A program made the position numbers and the translations under genes. Under the pieces are notes generated by a model. The model ran no database searches. It saw only the letters and a program-made list of their open reading frames with translations, and had not been told where the DNA came from. From REBR01 sp033721915 (GTDB taxonomy: Bacteria > Pseudomonadota > Gammaproteobacteria > Pseudomonadales > Oleiphilaceae), in NCBI GenBank assembly GCA_033721915.1, contig JAWWAC010000012.1, positions 1-64,000 on the forward strand: 64,000 bases of DNA. The letters run 5' to 3'. Each line of letters starts with the position of its first letter. Within the stretch, counting starts at the first letter, position 1. Positions 25,578-35,595 of this stretch are shown here, piece after piece.

Positions 25578-26477
25578 ATGGCCGACACGCAAGAACAGAA
25601 CAGGACGGGACACTCCGGCTGGCACTACCGGCCGGTGCCGCCCATGGACGAAGCCCAGTTCCGCCAGTGGCAGTCACTGCTGGAATCCCACACCGGCATG
25701 ACCCTGTCCCGTGAGAGGAAATCCTTTCTCGAGACCAACCTCAGCATCCGCCTGCGTGAGCTGGGCCAGGACAGCTACCAGGCCTATTACCAGGCCCTGA
25801 TGGCCGGCGGGCCCGCCGCCGTGGTGGAGTGGGCCACACTGGTGGACCGTCTGACGGTGCAGGAAACCCGTTTTTTCCGGGACCCGGACGCATTCCGCCT
25901 GATTGGCGACTTTGCCCGCCAGTACTGTGAAAGCCGCCCCGGGGTGCGCAACCTGTCCGCCTGGAGCCTGGGCTGCTCCAGCGGTGAAGAGGCCTATTCC
26001 ATGGCCATGGTGCTGGAGAGGGCGCTCAAGGGGCTGCCGAAGCCGCCCTACTTCAGCGTCACCGGCAGCGATATCAGCCAGCCGGCACTGAACAAGGCCA
26101 GTGCCGGCGTCTACAGCAGCCGCAAGCTGGTGACACTGGATGAGGCCTGTCGCCAGCAGTACATGGAGCCACTGGATGAGGGCCATTACCGGGTCTGCGA
26201 GCCACTGCGTCAGCGCCTGTGTTTTACCCGCATCAATGCCATGCAGCTGGACCGGGCCCCCATGCACGGCATGGTCATTATCCTGTGCCAGAACCTGCTG
26301 ATCTATTTCCGCCACTGGCGGCGCCGGCAGATCGTCAACGCCCTGGTGGAGCTACTGGCCCCCGGGGGGCTTCTGGTGCTGGGCCAGGGCGAGCTGAACC
26401 ACTGGCAGCACCCGGCCATGCAGCCGCTGAAAAACCGGCATGTCATGGCCTGGGTACGGCAAGAGCCGAAAGAATGA
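25578..26477 (+). CDS. pilK: Chemotaxis methyltransferase PilK (CheR family)
   Basis: The 299-residue CheR-type enzyme transfers methyl groups from S-adenosylmethionine to receptor glutamates, presumably on PilJ. Motifs are the N-terminal helical domain, LTVQETRFFRD, the SAM-binding AWSLGCSSGEEAYSMAM near residue 135, TGSDIS, and ILCQNLLIYF. It lies 24 bases after pilJ and 12 before chpA. Confidence 0.93.
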   Translation: MADTQEQNRTGHSGWHYRPVPPMDEAQFRQWQSLLESHTGMTLSRERKSFLETNLSIRLRELGQDSYQAYYQALMAGGPAAVVEWATLVDRLTVQETRFFRDPDAFRLIGDFARQYCESRPGVRNLSAWSLGCSSGEEAYSMAMVLERALKGLPKPPYFSVTGSDISQPALNKASAGVYSSRKLVTLDEACRQQYMEPLDEGHYRVCEPLRQRLCFTRINAMQLDRAPMHGMVIILCQNLLIYFRHWRRRQIVNALVELLAPGGLLVLGQGELNHWQHPAMQPLKNRHVMAWVRQEPKE

Positions 26478-26489
26478 ACTGGAGAGGTT

Positions 26490-29400
26490 ATGGGGAATCA
26501 GCCTGACAACATCGCACTGGACTGGGTACGCGGCGAGATCCAGGACACACTGCATCAGGCCCAGCAGGCCCTGGAAGCCTTCGCGGACAACCGTGAGGAC
26601 AGCACCCGGCTGCGCTTCTGCCTCAACCACCTGCATCAGGTCCACGGCACACTGCGCATGGTGGAGCTGTCCGGTGCCGCCATGCTGGCCGGTGAAATGG
26701 AAAAACTGGCCCAGGCACTGCTGAACGAGACACTGTCACTTACCGATGAGCGCATCAGCATACTGATGCAGGGCATCCTCAGACTGCCCCGCTACCTGGA
26801 CAGCCTGGACAGCAGCCGCGACGACTTCCCACTGGTGCTGCTGCCACTGCTGAACGAATTCCGCGCCGCCCGCAGCGAACCGCTGCTCTCCGACAGCAGC
26901 CTGTTCAACCCCAACCTGGAGCCCATGCGCTTCCCGGTGGACGCCAGCGTCAGCCAGCGCCTGCAGGACCCGGATGTGCTGGCCCACCTGGGCAAGCTGC
27001 GCCAGATGTTCCGCTTCGGCCTCAAGGGTCTGGCCGGCAGCGACGACAGCAATGCCCACCTGGATTACCTGGACAAAGTGGTGACCCGACTGATCCGTCT
27101 GTGCCAGAAAACCCCCAGCGGCGAGCTGTGGCTGGCCGCCGGCGCCTTTGTGGACAGCCTCAAGGGGGGCTTCAACCCCCTCGGGGCGGCCACCCGCACC
27201 CTGCTCAAAGAGCTGGACAGCCAGCTGGGCAAGCTCATCGACGAGCATGTGGATGCGCTGCAACAGCCCGTTTCCGAGCCCCTGATGAAAAACCTGCTCT
27301 ATTACGTGGCCAGGGCCGCCGAGCAGGACAGCCCAAGGGTGCAGACACTGATCAGCCGCTACCATCTGCAGTCCGCCATGCCCAACCCCGGCGCACTGGC
27401 CAGGGCCCGTGAGAAAGCCTCGGGGCCGGACCGGGAGGCCATCCGCTCCGTGGTGGCGGCACTGGGTGAGGAGCTGGCACGGCTGAAAGACCAGCTGGAC
27501 CTGTTTGTGCGCAACCGTGACCGCCATAACCGGGATCTGGAAGAGCTGCTGCCGGGGCTGCACCAGGTGGCCAACACCCTCTCCCTGCTGTCACTGGGCA
27601 TACCACGGCAGGTGACACTGGAGCAGGCCGAGCGGCTCGAACAGCTCACCGCCAGCGACACCCCCGTGGACGACGGCAGCCTGATGGATATCGCCGGCGC
27701 GCTGCTGTACGTGGAGTCGGCCCTGTACGGCCTCGAGCAGCAGCAGCACAACCACGGCGACACGCCATCGCAACAGGACAGCCCTTACGGCCAGCAACAG
27801 CTCGACCAGGCCAACACGGCCCTGCTGCAGGAGGCACGCAACAGCCTGGAGCAGGTGAAAACCGCCATCGTCAACTTCATCGCCTCACAGTGGAACACCG
27901 ACGAGATCCGCCAGGTTCCGGGGCTGCTGCACAGCATCAGCGGCGGCCTGAAGCTGGTGCCGCTGGAGCAGGCTGCCGGCATGCTCCAGGCCTGTGAGCG
28001 CTTTGTGCAGGAGGCGCTGCTGGAAGGGCGCTTTATTCCCGACCTGGAGCAGCTGGACACCCTGGCGGACGCCATCACCAGCATCGAATACTATCTGGAA
28101 CGCAAATCCCAGGGCATCCGGGACAACAGCATTGTGCTGCAGCTGGCCGAGGACAGCCTGGTGGCACTGGGATTCCCACCGGGCCGTGACAGCACCTGGC
28201 AGCCCCGGGAACCGTCACAGGAGCCAGGCCGCCAGGCCGCCGCCCCGGACAACCGCCCCAAGGCGGCCGACACCGAGCTGGTGGACGACGAGATACTGGC
28301 CATCTTCGTGGAAGAAGCCCAGGAGGTGCTCGAGAGCATCGACCAGCACTACCCGCAATTCAGGAACCACCCCGAGGACAGCGCCTCATTGCGTGAACTG
28401 CGCCGGGCTTTCCACACCCTCAAGGGCAGTGGCCGCCTGGTCAGCGCCACCAGCATCGGCGAACTCTCCTGGGCCGTGGAGAACCTGCTGAACCACCTTC
28501 TGGACCAGTCACTGAGCGTCTCCGCCCCCCTGTTTGAGCGGCTCGACCGGGTCATTGAGCGCCTGCCCTCACTGGTACAGGAGTTCCGTGAAGGCCACAG
28601 CAGTGGCGATGTGGACGAGCTGATCCGCGAGTGCCACGCCATGGCGGACAGGCCCACGGCCGAGGTTGAGACAGACTCGGAATCTGAGACAGAGGCTGAG
28701 CCCGAAGAGGCGCCACAGGCGACCACCGAGGCTCCCGCCACATCCGGGGACCTCCAGGACCCGCCCTCCCAAACCCCAGAGCCGGCCACTCAGGAGGAGC
28801 CGTCTTCCCCGGCGCCGTCTCCAGAACAGGCCCCGGAAGAACAGACACCGGCCAGCGCCGGGGAGGACAGCGACGAGCTGATTGACGACGAGATCCTGGA
28901 GATCTTCATCGAGGAGGCGGAAGAGGTCCTTGAGACCTTCCGTGACCAGCTGCCACAGCTTCTGGCCAATTACGACAACGCCAACGCACTGGGGGAAGTG
29001 CGGCGAGCCTTCCACACCCTCAAGGGCAGTGGCCGCATGGTCCATGCGGAAGTCATCGCGGAACTGGCCTGGTCCATGGAGCACCTGCTCAACCGGGTCA
29101 TGGAAAAACACCTGTTCATGAATCCCGACATCGGTGACCTGCTGCAGCAGGTCGGTGAGACCATACCCTCACTGGTGGAAGACTTCCGCCAACAGCGTCC
29201 CGCCTCACAGGATACCCAGGCCCTGCGTGACAGGGCGGCGGCCCTGGCCCGTGGCGAACAGCCCGACCTGGGGGAGATGCCCGAGGATGAAAACCCGCCG
29301 TTACGGGACACCGCGGCCAGCGACAGCGGACAGGACGGGTCCGCGCCGTCCGGGGAAGAGCCCCGGGAGGACAGCGTCAGCGACGCACTGTTGCTGGATA

Positions 29401-32400
29401 TTTTCCGCTCCGAGGCGGAAACCCACCTGAGCACCCTGTCGCACTTCATCAGCCAGGCCCGGGACCGCCAGCACACGGCCTACAGCGACGACCTGTCACG
29501 GGCCCTGCACACCCTCAAGGGCAGCGCCCACACCGCCGGCATTAGCCCCATTGCGGCCGTGGCCACCCCCATGGAACGCTACGTCAAAACCGCCAGGGAC
29601 CAGAACCTCAGCGCCGACGCACAGGCCATTGCCCTGCTGCAGCGGCTGCTGGACTTTATCCGCGCCGGGCTGTCCCAGCTGGACACAGAGCCACTGGCAC
29701 CGCTGCCCGGCACCGAAGAGTTTCTGCAGGACCTGGAGCAGTTCAGCCGCGACACCCTGGAAGAAGGCGCCAGCCAGGAAGCCCCCCACAACCCGCTGCT
29801 GGCGCTGTTCACCGTCGAGGGCATGGATCAGCTGCTGCGTGCGGAGTCCATCATCCGCGACTGGGCGGCCGAGCCGGACAGCCTCAGCGAAGAGCCCGAG
29901 CAGCTTCGACAGGCACTGCAACAGCTCGAGCAACGGGCCCGTGAGCGGGATGTGACCGACCTGGCCGATCTCTGTCAGTGCCTGTCACAGCTGCACCAGA
30001 GTCTCGCACTCAAGGGCGCCGGTCCGGACCCGGACTGCGCACAGGCCCTGCAGGAGGGCCATGAGCAACTGATCAACCTGCTCGACCAGGTGGCCGCCGG
30101 GCTCGGCACCCAGGGTGACAGCGAGCTGCTGCAACGGCTCAGGCAACTCAGCGAGCAGCAGGAGACAGAGCGCAACGCCGCCCGGGAACAGGCCTTTGAG
30201 GAGCAGTTCGACGGCCACCTGGACAGCCTGGACCAGCAGATGGACGACGACCCGGCCCTGGAGAGCCTGCACTGGCAGCAGCGCCACCCCGGCCAGCAGG
30301 GCGACCCCTCGGTGCTGGCCATTTTCCTGGAAGAGACGGAGGATCTGCTCCACCACGCCGGCGAGTTGCTGGGGCAATGGCAGTCAACGCCGCAAAGCCC
30401 GGAGCCGCTGCGGCCGCTGCAGCGTGACCTTCAGACCCTGATGGAAGGGGCCCGGCTGGCCGGGCAGGCTTCGATGCAAAACCTCAGCACCGCACTGGAG
30501 TCCCTCCTCGGCGGACTCAATGAGGGGCACCTGGCACTGCAGCCTTCACTGTACGATCTGCTGGCCCAGGGCCATGAGGCCCTGCGCCGGCAACTGGACC
30601 AGCTGCGCCGGGGTCACACGGCCGAGCCGGACGAGTCACTGCTGCAGGCACTGGCGGATTACCGCCAGCAGGCCCGGCAACCGGTGCCCACCACCCGGGT
30701 ACCGGAGCAGCCCGACGGGAAAGCGGAACCGACGCCGGCGGCCGACGCGTCTGCGGAGACACCGCCGGAGGCGCCCAAAGCCCCACAGCCAGAGGCCCTT
30801 GACCCGGAGATGGTGGAGATCTTTCTGGAGGAGGCTCAGGAGCTGATCCTGAGCACCGGAGAGACACTGCACCAGTGGCTTGGCCACCCCGGGGACAGGG
30901 CCCTTGCTGCCACCCTTCAGCGCGACCTGCACACCCTCAAGGGTGGCGCCCGCATGGCCGGCGTCACCCCCCTCGGGGATCTGGGCCATGTTCTGGAGGA
31001 CCTGTTCGAGAGAGTGGTGGACGGGCGTCAGGACGCCAGCGATCAGGCCTCACTGCTGTTTGCCTGCCACGACGCACTGGCCCGCATGGTGGACCAGCTC
31101 AGCGCCGGCGAGCCACTGGAGGACCCGAGCGGGCTGATCGACCAGGTGCGTGCCCTGCTCTCGGGACAGGCACCCGCTGCACGGGCCGACGCCAGTGACG
31201 AAGCCCCGGAAGAGGCGACGCCGGAACCCGCCAGCCACAGCCCTGAACCCGGGGACGTCGAAAGCGCCGTGGAAGACCACCAGGAAGAGGACCTGAACGC
31301 CTATTTCCTGGAAGAGGCCCGGGAGATTCAGGCCAGCCTGGAGCGCCACCTGGCGGACTGGACCAACCCGGACGACCTCAGGCCCATCAACGCCCTCCAG
31401 GAGCAGTTGCAGAGTCTGCGCGCCGCCGCCCGTCTGGCCTCACTGGAGCCGGTGGCGGAGCTGGCCGCTGGCTGGGACGGGCAGCTGAACCGGTTGCTGG
31501 AAGGCCACAGCGAGGCCGTTGCCACACAGTCACTGAGCCGCCGTTGCCAGGATACCCTGGTGGCCATGCTGGATACCCTGGAAGCCGGTGACAGTCCACG
31601 GATGCCCGGTGACCTCTGGGACGATGCCCCCCGGGAGCAGCCGGCGGAGAGCCAGGCGCCCGAGAGCGACCTGGACCCGGAAGTGCTGGCCATCTTCCAG
31701 GAGGAAGCCCGTGAGCTGATGGACGCACTGGACCATCGCCTGGCGGAATGGAAGCAGAACCCGGACCCGGAGCACAACTCACAGGCACAGCGACTGCTGC
31801 ACACCCTCAAGGGCGGCGCCCGCCTGGCCGGGCTCAAACAGCTGGGGGACCTGGCCCACGAATTTGAAACCCGGCTGACGACACTGCCGGACAAGGGCCC
31901 CGGCAAGAAGGACTGGCAGGCCATCAACCGCCAGCACGACCAGATGATTGCCATGGTGGAGTCCATGATGGACGTCACTCCGGCGGCCCAGACCACACCG
32001 CCCCCCGGGGAGCCACCGGCCAAGGCACCGCCGCAGAAAGCCACGGGCGCTGTCTCCCCCGGCGAGACTGCCGGCGCTGACAGCCAGTCACGGGCCGGCA
32101 AGAAAGTCGCCGCCCGGGCACGGCGCAAGGCCGAGCAGAACCGGGCCCAGCAGGAAACCGTACGGGTCAACGCCCAGCTGCTGGAAGACCTGGTCAACCT
32201 GGCCGGTGAGACCAGTATCACCCGCAGCCGCATGGAGCAGCAGATCAGCGACTTCAGCCACACACTGGATGAAATGTCCGCCACCAACGAGCGCCTGCGG
32301 GAGCAGCTGCGGCGCATGGAGATCGAAACCGAGGCACAGATCCTGTTCCGGGAGCAGGATCTCGGCAGCCGCTACGACGAGGATTTCGACCCGCTGGAGA

Positions 32401-33980
32401 TGGACCGCTACTCCACCATCCAGCAGCTCTCACGGGCCCTGTCGGAATCCGCCTCGGACCTTACCGACCTGAGGGAGACCATGTCCGACAAGGTGCGTGA
32501 TGCGGAGACCCTGCTGTTGCAGCAGTCCCGCACCAACACCGAGTTGCAGGAGGGTCTCATGAAGACCCGCATGATCCCCTTCTCCGCCATGGTGCCCAGG
32601 CTGCGACGCATTGTGCGCCAGATTACCGGTGAGCTGGACAAGCAGGCGGAATTCGAGGTGCACAACGCCGAGGGGGAGATGGACCGCACCGTACTTGAGC
32701 GCATGATCGCCCCACTGGAGCATATGCTGCGTAACGCACTGGACCACGGCATCGAAACCGTCGACGAGCGCCGTGCCGCCGGCAAGCCGGAAACCGGCCG
32801 AATCACCCTGTCACTGTCCCGCGAGGGCGGTGAAATCGTACTGCGGCTGCAGGACGACGGCGCCGGCATCTCCATTGACCGGGTGCGTGACAAGGCCCGA
32901 CGGCAGAACATGCTGAACGAGGATGAAAACCTGAGCGACCGGGAGATCCTGCAGTTTATCCTGCAGCCCGGCTTCTCCACCGCCGCCGCCGTCACCCAGA
33001 TCTCCGGCCGGGGGGTGGGCATGGACGTAGTGGCCAGCGAGATCAAGCAGGTGGGTGGCAGCCTGGACATCGACTCCAGGGTGGGGCAGGGCACCACCTT
33101 TACCGTGCGCCTGCCCTTTACTGTCTCCGTCAACCGCGCACTGATGGTCACCACGGGGGAGGATTATTACGCCATCCCCCTGAACACCATCGAAGGCATT
33201 GTGCGGGTCAGCACCTGGGAGCTGGAAGAGTTCTACCAGCCCGACGCCCCCCTGTACGAATACGCCGGCCAGCATTACCGGCTGCAGTACCTGGGTGCGC
33301 TGCTCAACAGCGAACACCAGCCCAAGCTACAGGGCCAGTCACTGCCACTGCCGGTGATCCTGGTGCGTGGCGCCGAGCAGCCCATGGCGCTGCAGGTGGA
33401 CAGCCTGCTGGGCAGCCGCGAGATCGTGGTCAAATCACTGGGGCCACAGTTCAACACCGTGCGTGGCGTCTCCGGGGCCACCATACTGGGCAATGGCAAC
33501 GTGGTGGTGATACTGGACCTGCCGGCCATGGTGCGGGCCGATATCCTGTCACAGCGCCAGCGCATGCTCAGCCAGATGCAGCAGCGGGGGCGGCGTGAGG
33601 AGCGCCCGACACTGGTCATGGTGGTGGACGATTCGGTCACCGTGCGCAAGGTCACCTCACGGCTGCTGGAGCGCAACGGCATGGACGTGCTGCTGGCCAA
33701 GGACGGGCTCGACGCCGTGGCGCAGCTGCAGGACCACACACCGGATGTGATACTGCTGGATATCGAGATGCCCCGCATGGACGGCTTCGAAGTGGCCAGC
33801 TTTGTGCGCCACGACGAGCACCTCAGCCACATCCCCATTATCATGATCACCTCCCGCACCGGCGACAAACACCGTGAGAGGGCCATGAACATCGGCGTCA
33901 ACGAGTATCTCGGCAAGCCCTTCCAGGAGCAGGAACTGCTGGAGACACTGCTGCGCACCGTCGGGATCGAAGAGGTATGA
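26490..33980 (+). CDS. chpA: Hybrid chemosensory histidine kinase ChpA (PilL)
   Basis: At 2,496 residues this is the central kinase of the Pil-Chp system; Pseudomonas aeruginosa ChpA is about 2,470. The N-terminal 550 residues are helical and FimL-like, with a degenerate phosphotransfer site. Five intact HTLKG phosphotransfer motifs have their His at 642, 842, 1007, 1481 and 1771. Two degenerate modules carry Gln at the His position (1315, 1641). Acidic/Pro-rich linkers separate them. A CheA dimerisation segment starts near 1893, the ATPase domain spans about 2060-2205 (N-box with Asn2082, DDGAGI, SGRGVGMDVV), a CheW domain about 2210-2350, and a C-terminal receiver has Asp2424. GGAGAGG precedes ATG 26490. 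Confidence 0.96.
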   Translation: MGNQPDNIALDWVRGEIQDTLHQAQQALEAFADNREDSTRLRFCLNHLHQVHGTLRMVELSGAAMLAGEMEKLAQALLNETLSLTDERISILMQGILRLPRYLDSLDSSRDDFPLVLLPLLNEFRAARSEPLLSDSSLFNPNLEPMRFPVDASVSQRLQDPDVLAHLGKLRQMFRFGLKGLAGSDDSNAHLDYLDKVVTRLIRLCQKTPSGELWLAAGAFVDSLKGGFNPLGAATRTLLKELDSQLGKLIDEHVDALQQPVSEPLMKNLLYYVARAAEQDSPRVQTLISRYHLQSAMPNPGALARAREKASGPDREAIRSVVAALGEELARLKDQLDLFVRNRDRHNRDLEELLPGLHQVANTLSLLSLGIPRQVTLEQAERLEQLTASDTPVDDGSLMDIAGALLYVESALYGLEQQQHNHGDTPSQQDSPYGQQQLDQANTALLQEARNSLEQVKTAIVNFIASQWNTDEIRQVPGLLHSISGGLKLVPLEQAAGMLQACERFVQEALLEGRFIPDLEQLDTLADAITSIEYYLERKSQGIRDNSIVLQLAEDSLVALGFPPGRDSTWQPREPSQEPGRQAAAPDNRPKAADTELVDDEILAIFVEEAQEVLESIDQHYPQFRNHPEDSASLRELRRAFHTLKGSGRLVSATSIGELSWAVENLLNHLLDQSLSVSAPLFERLDRVIERLPSLVQEFREGHSSGDVDELIRECHAMADRPTAEVETDSESETEAEPEEAPQATTEAPATSGDLQDPPSQTPEPATQEEPSSPAPSPEQAPEEQTPASAGEDSDELIDDEILEIFIEEAEEVLETFRDQLPQLLANYDNANALGEVRRAFHTLKGSGRMVHAEVIAELAWSMEHLLNRVMEKHLFMNPDIGDLLQQVGETIPSLVEDFRQQRPASQDTQALRDRAAALARGEQPDLGEMPEDENPPLRDTAASDSGQDGSAPSGEEPREDSVSDALLLDIFRSEAETHLSTLSHFISQARDRQHTAYSDDLSRALHTLKGSAHTAGISPIAAVATPMERYVKTARDQNLSADAQAIALLQRLLDFIRAGLSQLDTEPLAPLPGTEEFLQDLEQFSRDTLEEGASQEAPHNPLLALFTVEGMDQLLRAESIIRDWAAEPDSLSEEPEQLRQALQQLEQRARERDVTDLADLCQCLSQLHQSLALKGAGPDPDCAQALQEGHEQLINLLDQVAAGLGTQGDSELLQRLRQLSEQQETERNAAREQAFEEQFDGHLDSLDQQMDDDPALESLHWQQRHPGQQGDPSVLAIFLEETEDLLHHAGELLGQWQSTPQSPEPLRPLQRDLQTLMEGARLAGQASMQNLSTALESLLGGLNEGHLALQPSLYDLLAQGHEALRRQLDQLRRGHTAEPDESLLQALADYRQQARQPVPTTRVPEQPDGKAEPTPAADASAETPPEAPKAPQPEALDPEMVEIFLEEAQELILSTGETLHQWLGHPGDRALAATLQRDLHTLKGGARMAGVTPLGDLGHVLEDLFERVVDGRQDASDQASLLFACHDALARMVDQLSAGEPLEDPSGLIDQVRALLSGQAPAARADASDEAPEEATPEPASHSPEPGDVESAVEDHQEEDLNAYFLEEAREIQASLERHLADWTNPDDLRPINALQEQLQSLRAAARLASLEPVAELAAGWDGQLNRLLEGHSEAVATQSLSRRCQDTLVAMLDTLEAGDSPRMPGDLWDDAPREQPAESQAPESDLDPEVLAIFQEEARELMDALDHRLAEWKQNPDPEHNSQAQRLLHTLKGGARLAGLKQLGDLAHEFETRLTTLPDKGPGKKDWQAINRQHDQMIAMVESMMDVTPAAQTTPPPGEPPAKAPPQKATGAVSPGETAGADSQSRAGKKVAARARRKAEQNRAQQETVRVNAQLLEDLVNLAGETSITRSRMEQQISDFSHTLDEMSATNERLREQLRRMEIETEAQILFREQDLGSRYDEDFDPLEMDRYSTIQQLSRALSESASDLTDLRETMSDKVRDAETLLLQQSRTNTELQEGLMKTRMIPFSAMVPRLRRIVRQITGELDKQAEFEVHNAEGEMDRTVLERMIAPLEHMLRNALDHGIETVDERRAAGKPETGRITLSLSREGGEIVLRLQDDGAGISIDRVRDKARRQNMLNEDENLSDREILQFILQPGFSTAAAVTQISGRGVGMDVVASEIKQVGGSLDIDSRVGQGTTFTVRLPFTVSVNRALMVTTGEDYYAIPLNTIEGIVRVSTWELEEFYQPDAPLYEYAGQHYRLQYLGALLNSEHQPKLQGQSLPLPVILVRGAEQPMALQVDSLLGSREIVVKSLGPQFNTVRGVSGATILGNGNVVVILDLPAMVRADILSQRQRMLSQMQQRGRREERPTLVMVVDDSVTVRKVTSRLLERNGMDVLLAKDGLDAVAQLQDHTPDVILLDIEMPRMDGFEVASFVRHDEHLSHIPIIMITSRTGDKHRERAMNIGVNEYLGKPFQEQELLETLLRTVGIEEV

Positions 33981-35050
33981 GCCAGACCCGCATGGCCAGG
34001 GTGGCGATCGTGGCGGACCAGCTGCTGCAGCGCCAGCGGTTACGTCAGGCACTGGGCAAGTTCGGCATCGAGGTGGTCTTCAATGGCAGTGCCGCGGATT
34101 ACCTCAACCGCAACGGCGGCGAGGCCGCGGCACTGCTGATCGTGGAGCTGCAGGACGAGCAGGACTCACCGGAATTGCTGGAACAGCTGCTGGCACTGGA
34201 CGACACGCCACTGCTGTTCGGCCCCGGCCCGGCCCCACACAGCCAGGGCCCTGAGTACATCCGCTGGGAGCGGCGCCTGTTCCGCAAGCTGGCACAGCAG
34301 CTGGGGGACATCGAGCCACTGGACGACACGGAAAGCCTGCAGGCACTGGCACAGCAACACCGCAGCACAGCCCTGGCACTGCCGGCCCGGGTGAACCCCT
34401 GTGAGGCCGGCACACCGGCGCCGATGGTCTGGGTGCTGGGGGCCTCACTGGGGGGACCTGCGGCGGTGAAGGCCTTTCTCGACTGCCTGCCCGCCGGCCT
34501 GCCACTGGCCTTTGTCTACGCACAGCACATTGACCACCGGGTCGCCCCACTGCTGGGCCGGGTGGTGACCCGGGACGCCCGCTACCCACTGGCCACACCG
34601 CGACAGGGCCAGCCACTGCGCTGCGGCGAAGTGCTGCTGGTGCCGGTGGAGCAGCAGCTGTCACTGAGCGCCGACGGCACCCAGTGCCTTCACCAACAAC
34701 CCTGGCAGGGCCCCTACGGCCCCTCCATTGACCAGGTCATACTGCATATGGCCGACTATTACGGCAGCCAGTGCCACAGCATCCTGTTCAGTGGCATGGG
34801 CAATGACGGCTCACTGGCCGCCTCCCGCCTGAAATCCCTTGGCAGCCAGCTTTGGGTGCAGACACCGGGCAGCTGTGCCAGCCCCGCCATGGTGGAATCG
34901 GCACTGGAGACCGGGGCGGTCAGCTACCGGGGCGAGCCCGTGGAGCTGGCCGGGCAGCTGTTGCGCTGGCTGGAGGCCCAGTCGCTGCTGGCGGCACGGG
35001 AGCGGCGCCATCAAAGCCAGGAAAGAGCCCAAGGAGAATCCCATGAGTGA
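33977..35050 (+). CDS. chpB: Chemotaxis methylesterase-like ChpB (CheB family)
   Basis: The 357-residue protein has a CheB catalytic domain with the triad Ser157 (GASLGG), His184 (QHID) and Asp277 (GMGNDG), so demethylation of PilJ glutamyl esters is expected. The N-terminal 110 residues look like a receiver, but the acidic pocket reads VADQ and the phospho-acceptor position reads VEL, so the Asp appears to be Glu. It overlaps chpA by 4 bases (ATGA) and chpC by 8 bases. Confidence 0.9.
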   Translation: MSQTRMARVAIVADQLLQRQRLRQALGKFGIEVVFNGSAADYLNRNGGEAAALLIVELQDEQDSPELLEQLLALDDTPLLFGPGPAPHSQGPEYIRWERRLFRKLAQQLGDIEPLDDTESLQALAQQHRSTALALPARVNPCEAGTPAPMVWVLGASLGGPAAVKAFLDCLPAGLPLAFVYAQHIDHRVAPLLGRVVTRDARYPLATPRQGQPLRCGEVLLVPVEQQLSLSADGTQCLHQQPWQGPYGPSIDQVILHMADYYGSQCHSILFSGMGNDGSLAASRLKSLGSQLWVQTPGSCASPAMVESALETGAVSYRGEPVELAGQLLRWLEAQSLLAARERRHQSQERAQGESHE

Positions 35051-35516
35051 ATCCACGGCACAGCTTCCCTGCGTGCTGATTCCCGTCAGCCAGGGCTGGC
35101 TGATGCTGCCCAACGTGGCCATCGCGGAAATCGTCGACCTGCAGGAGCTGGACGACGCAGACACCCTCCGGGACGGCATTGCCGGCTACGGCCAGTGGCG
35201 GGGTCTGCGTCTGCCCATGGTCTCCTGGGAGCTGGCCAACGGCCGCGAGCTGCAGCAGCCGGAGGAGGACCACAAGGGCCGCGGCCGGGTGCTGATTCTC
35301 AACAGCATCGGCCCCCATCACGAACGCATGCCCTTTCTGGCCCTGCTGACACAGGGCATCCCCCGCCAGGCCAAGGTCGCCCCGGAGCAGCTTCAGTCCC
35401 GCCAGTCGGAGAAGGGCCCGGCGGACGCCATGACGGTGGATTTTGACGGGGAAGTCGCCGTGATACCGGACCTGGAATACCTGGAGGAACTGGCCCGCAA
35501 TGCCCTGACGGAGTAA
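35043..35516 (+). CDS. chpC: CheW-like adaptor ChpC
   Basis: This 157-residue protein has a CheW-type fold (CVLIPVSQGWLMLPNVAIAEIV, then GQWRGLRLPMVSWE). It is the second adaptor of the Pil-Chp system and may connect further receptors to ChpA. AAGGAG lies 6 bases upstream of ATG 35043, inside the end of chpB. It closes the cluster; a loose CCGGGG/CCCCGG inverted repeat follows at 35517-35545, without a T run. Confidence 0.88.
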   Translation: MSESTAQLPCVLIPVSQGWLMLPNVAIAEIVDLQELDDADTLRDGIAGYGQWRGLRLPMVSWELANGRELQQPEEDHKGRGRVLILNSIGPHHERMPFLALLTQGIPRQAKVAPEQLQSRQSEKGPADAMTVDFDGEVAVIPDLEYLEELARNALTE

Positions 35517-35550
35517 CCGGGGCAAATCCGGCTCCTTTTCCCCGGCGGAT

Positions 35551-35572
35551 GAATGTTATAGTGTTGCATTAT
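35551..35572 (+). promoter_or_regulatory. Probable Zur operator upstream of zur-znuCB
   Basis: GAATGTTATA, a central G and TGTTGCATTAT form an imperfect inverted repeat that resembles the gammaproteobacterial Zur box (ATGTTATA-n-TATAACAT type). It overlaps a TATAGT -10 candidate (35557-35562) and lies 24 bases before the zur start, so binding would shut down the operon in zinc-replete cells. Confidence 0.65.
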
Positions 35573-35595
35573 CATCGTTCACCGTCAGGAAAGCC

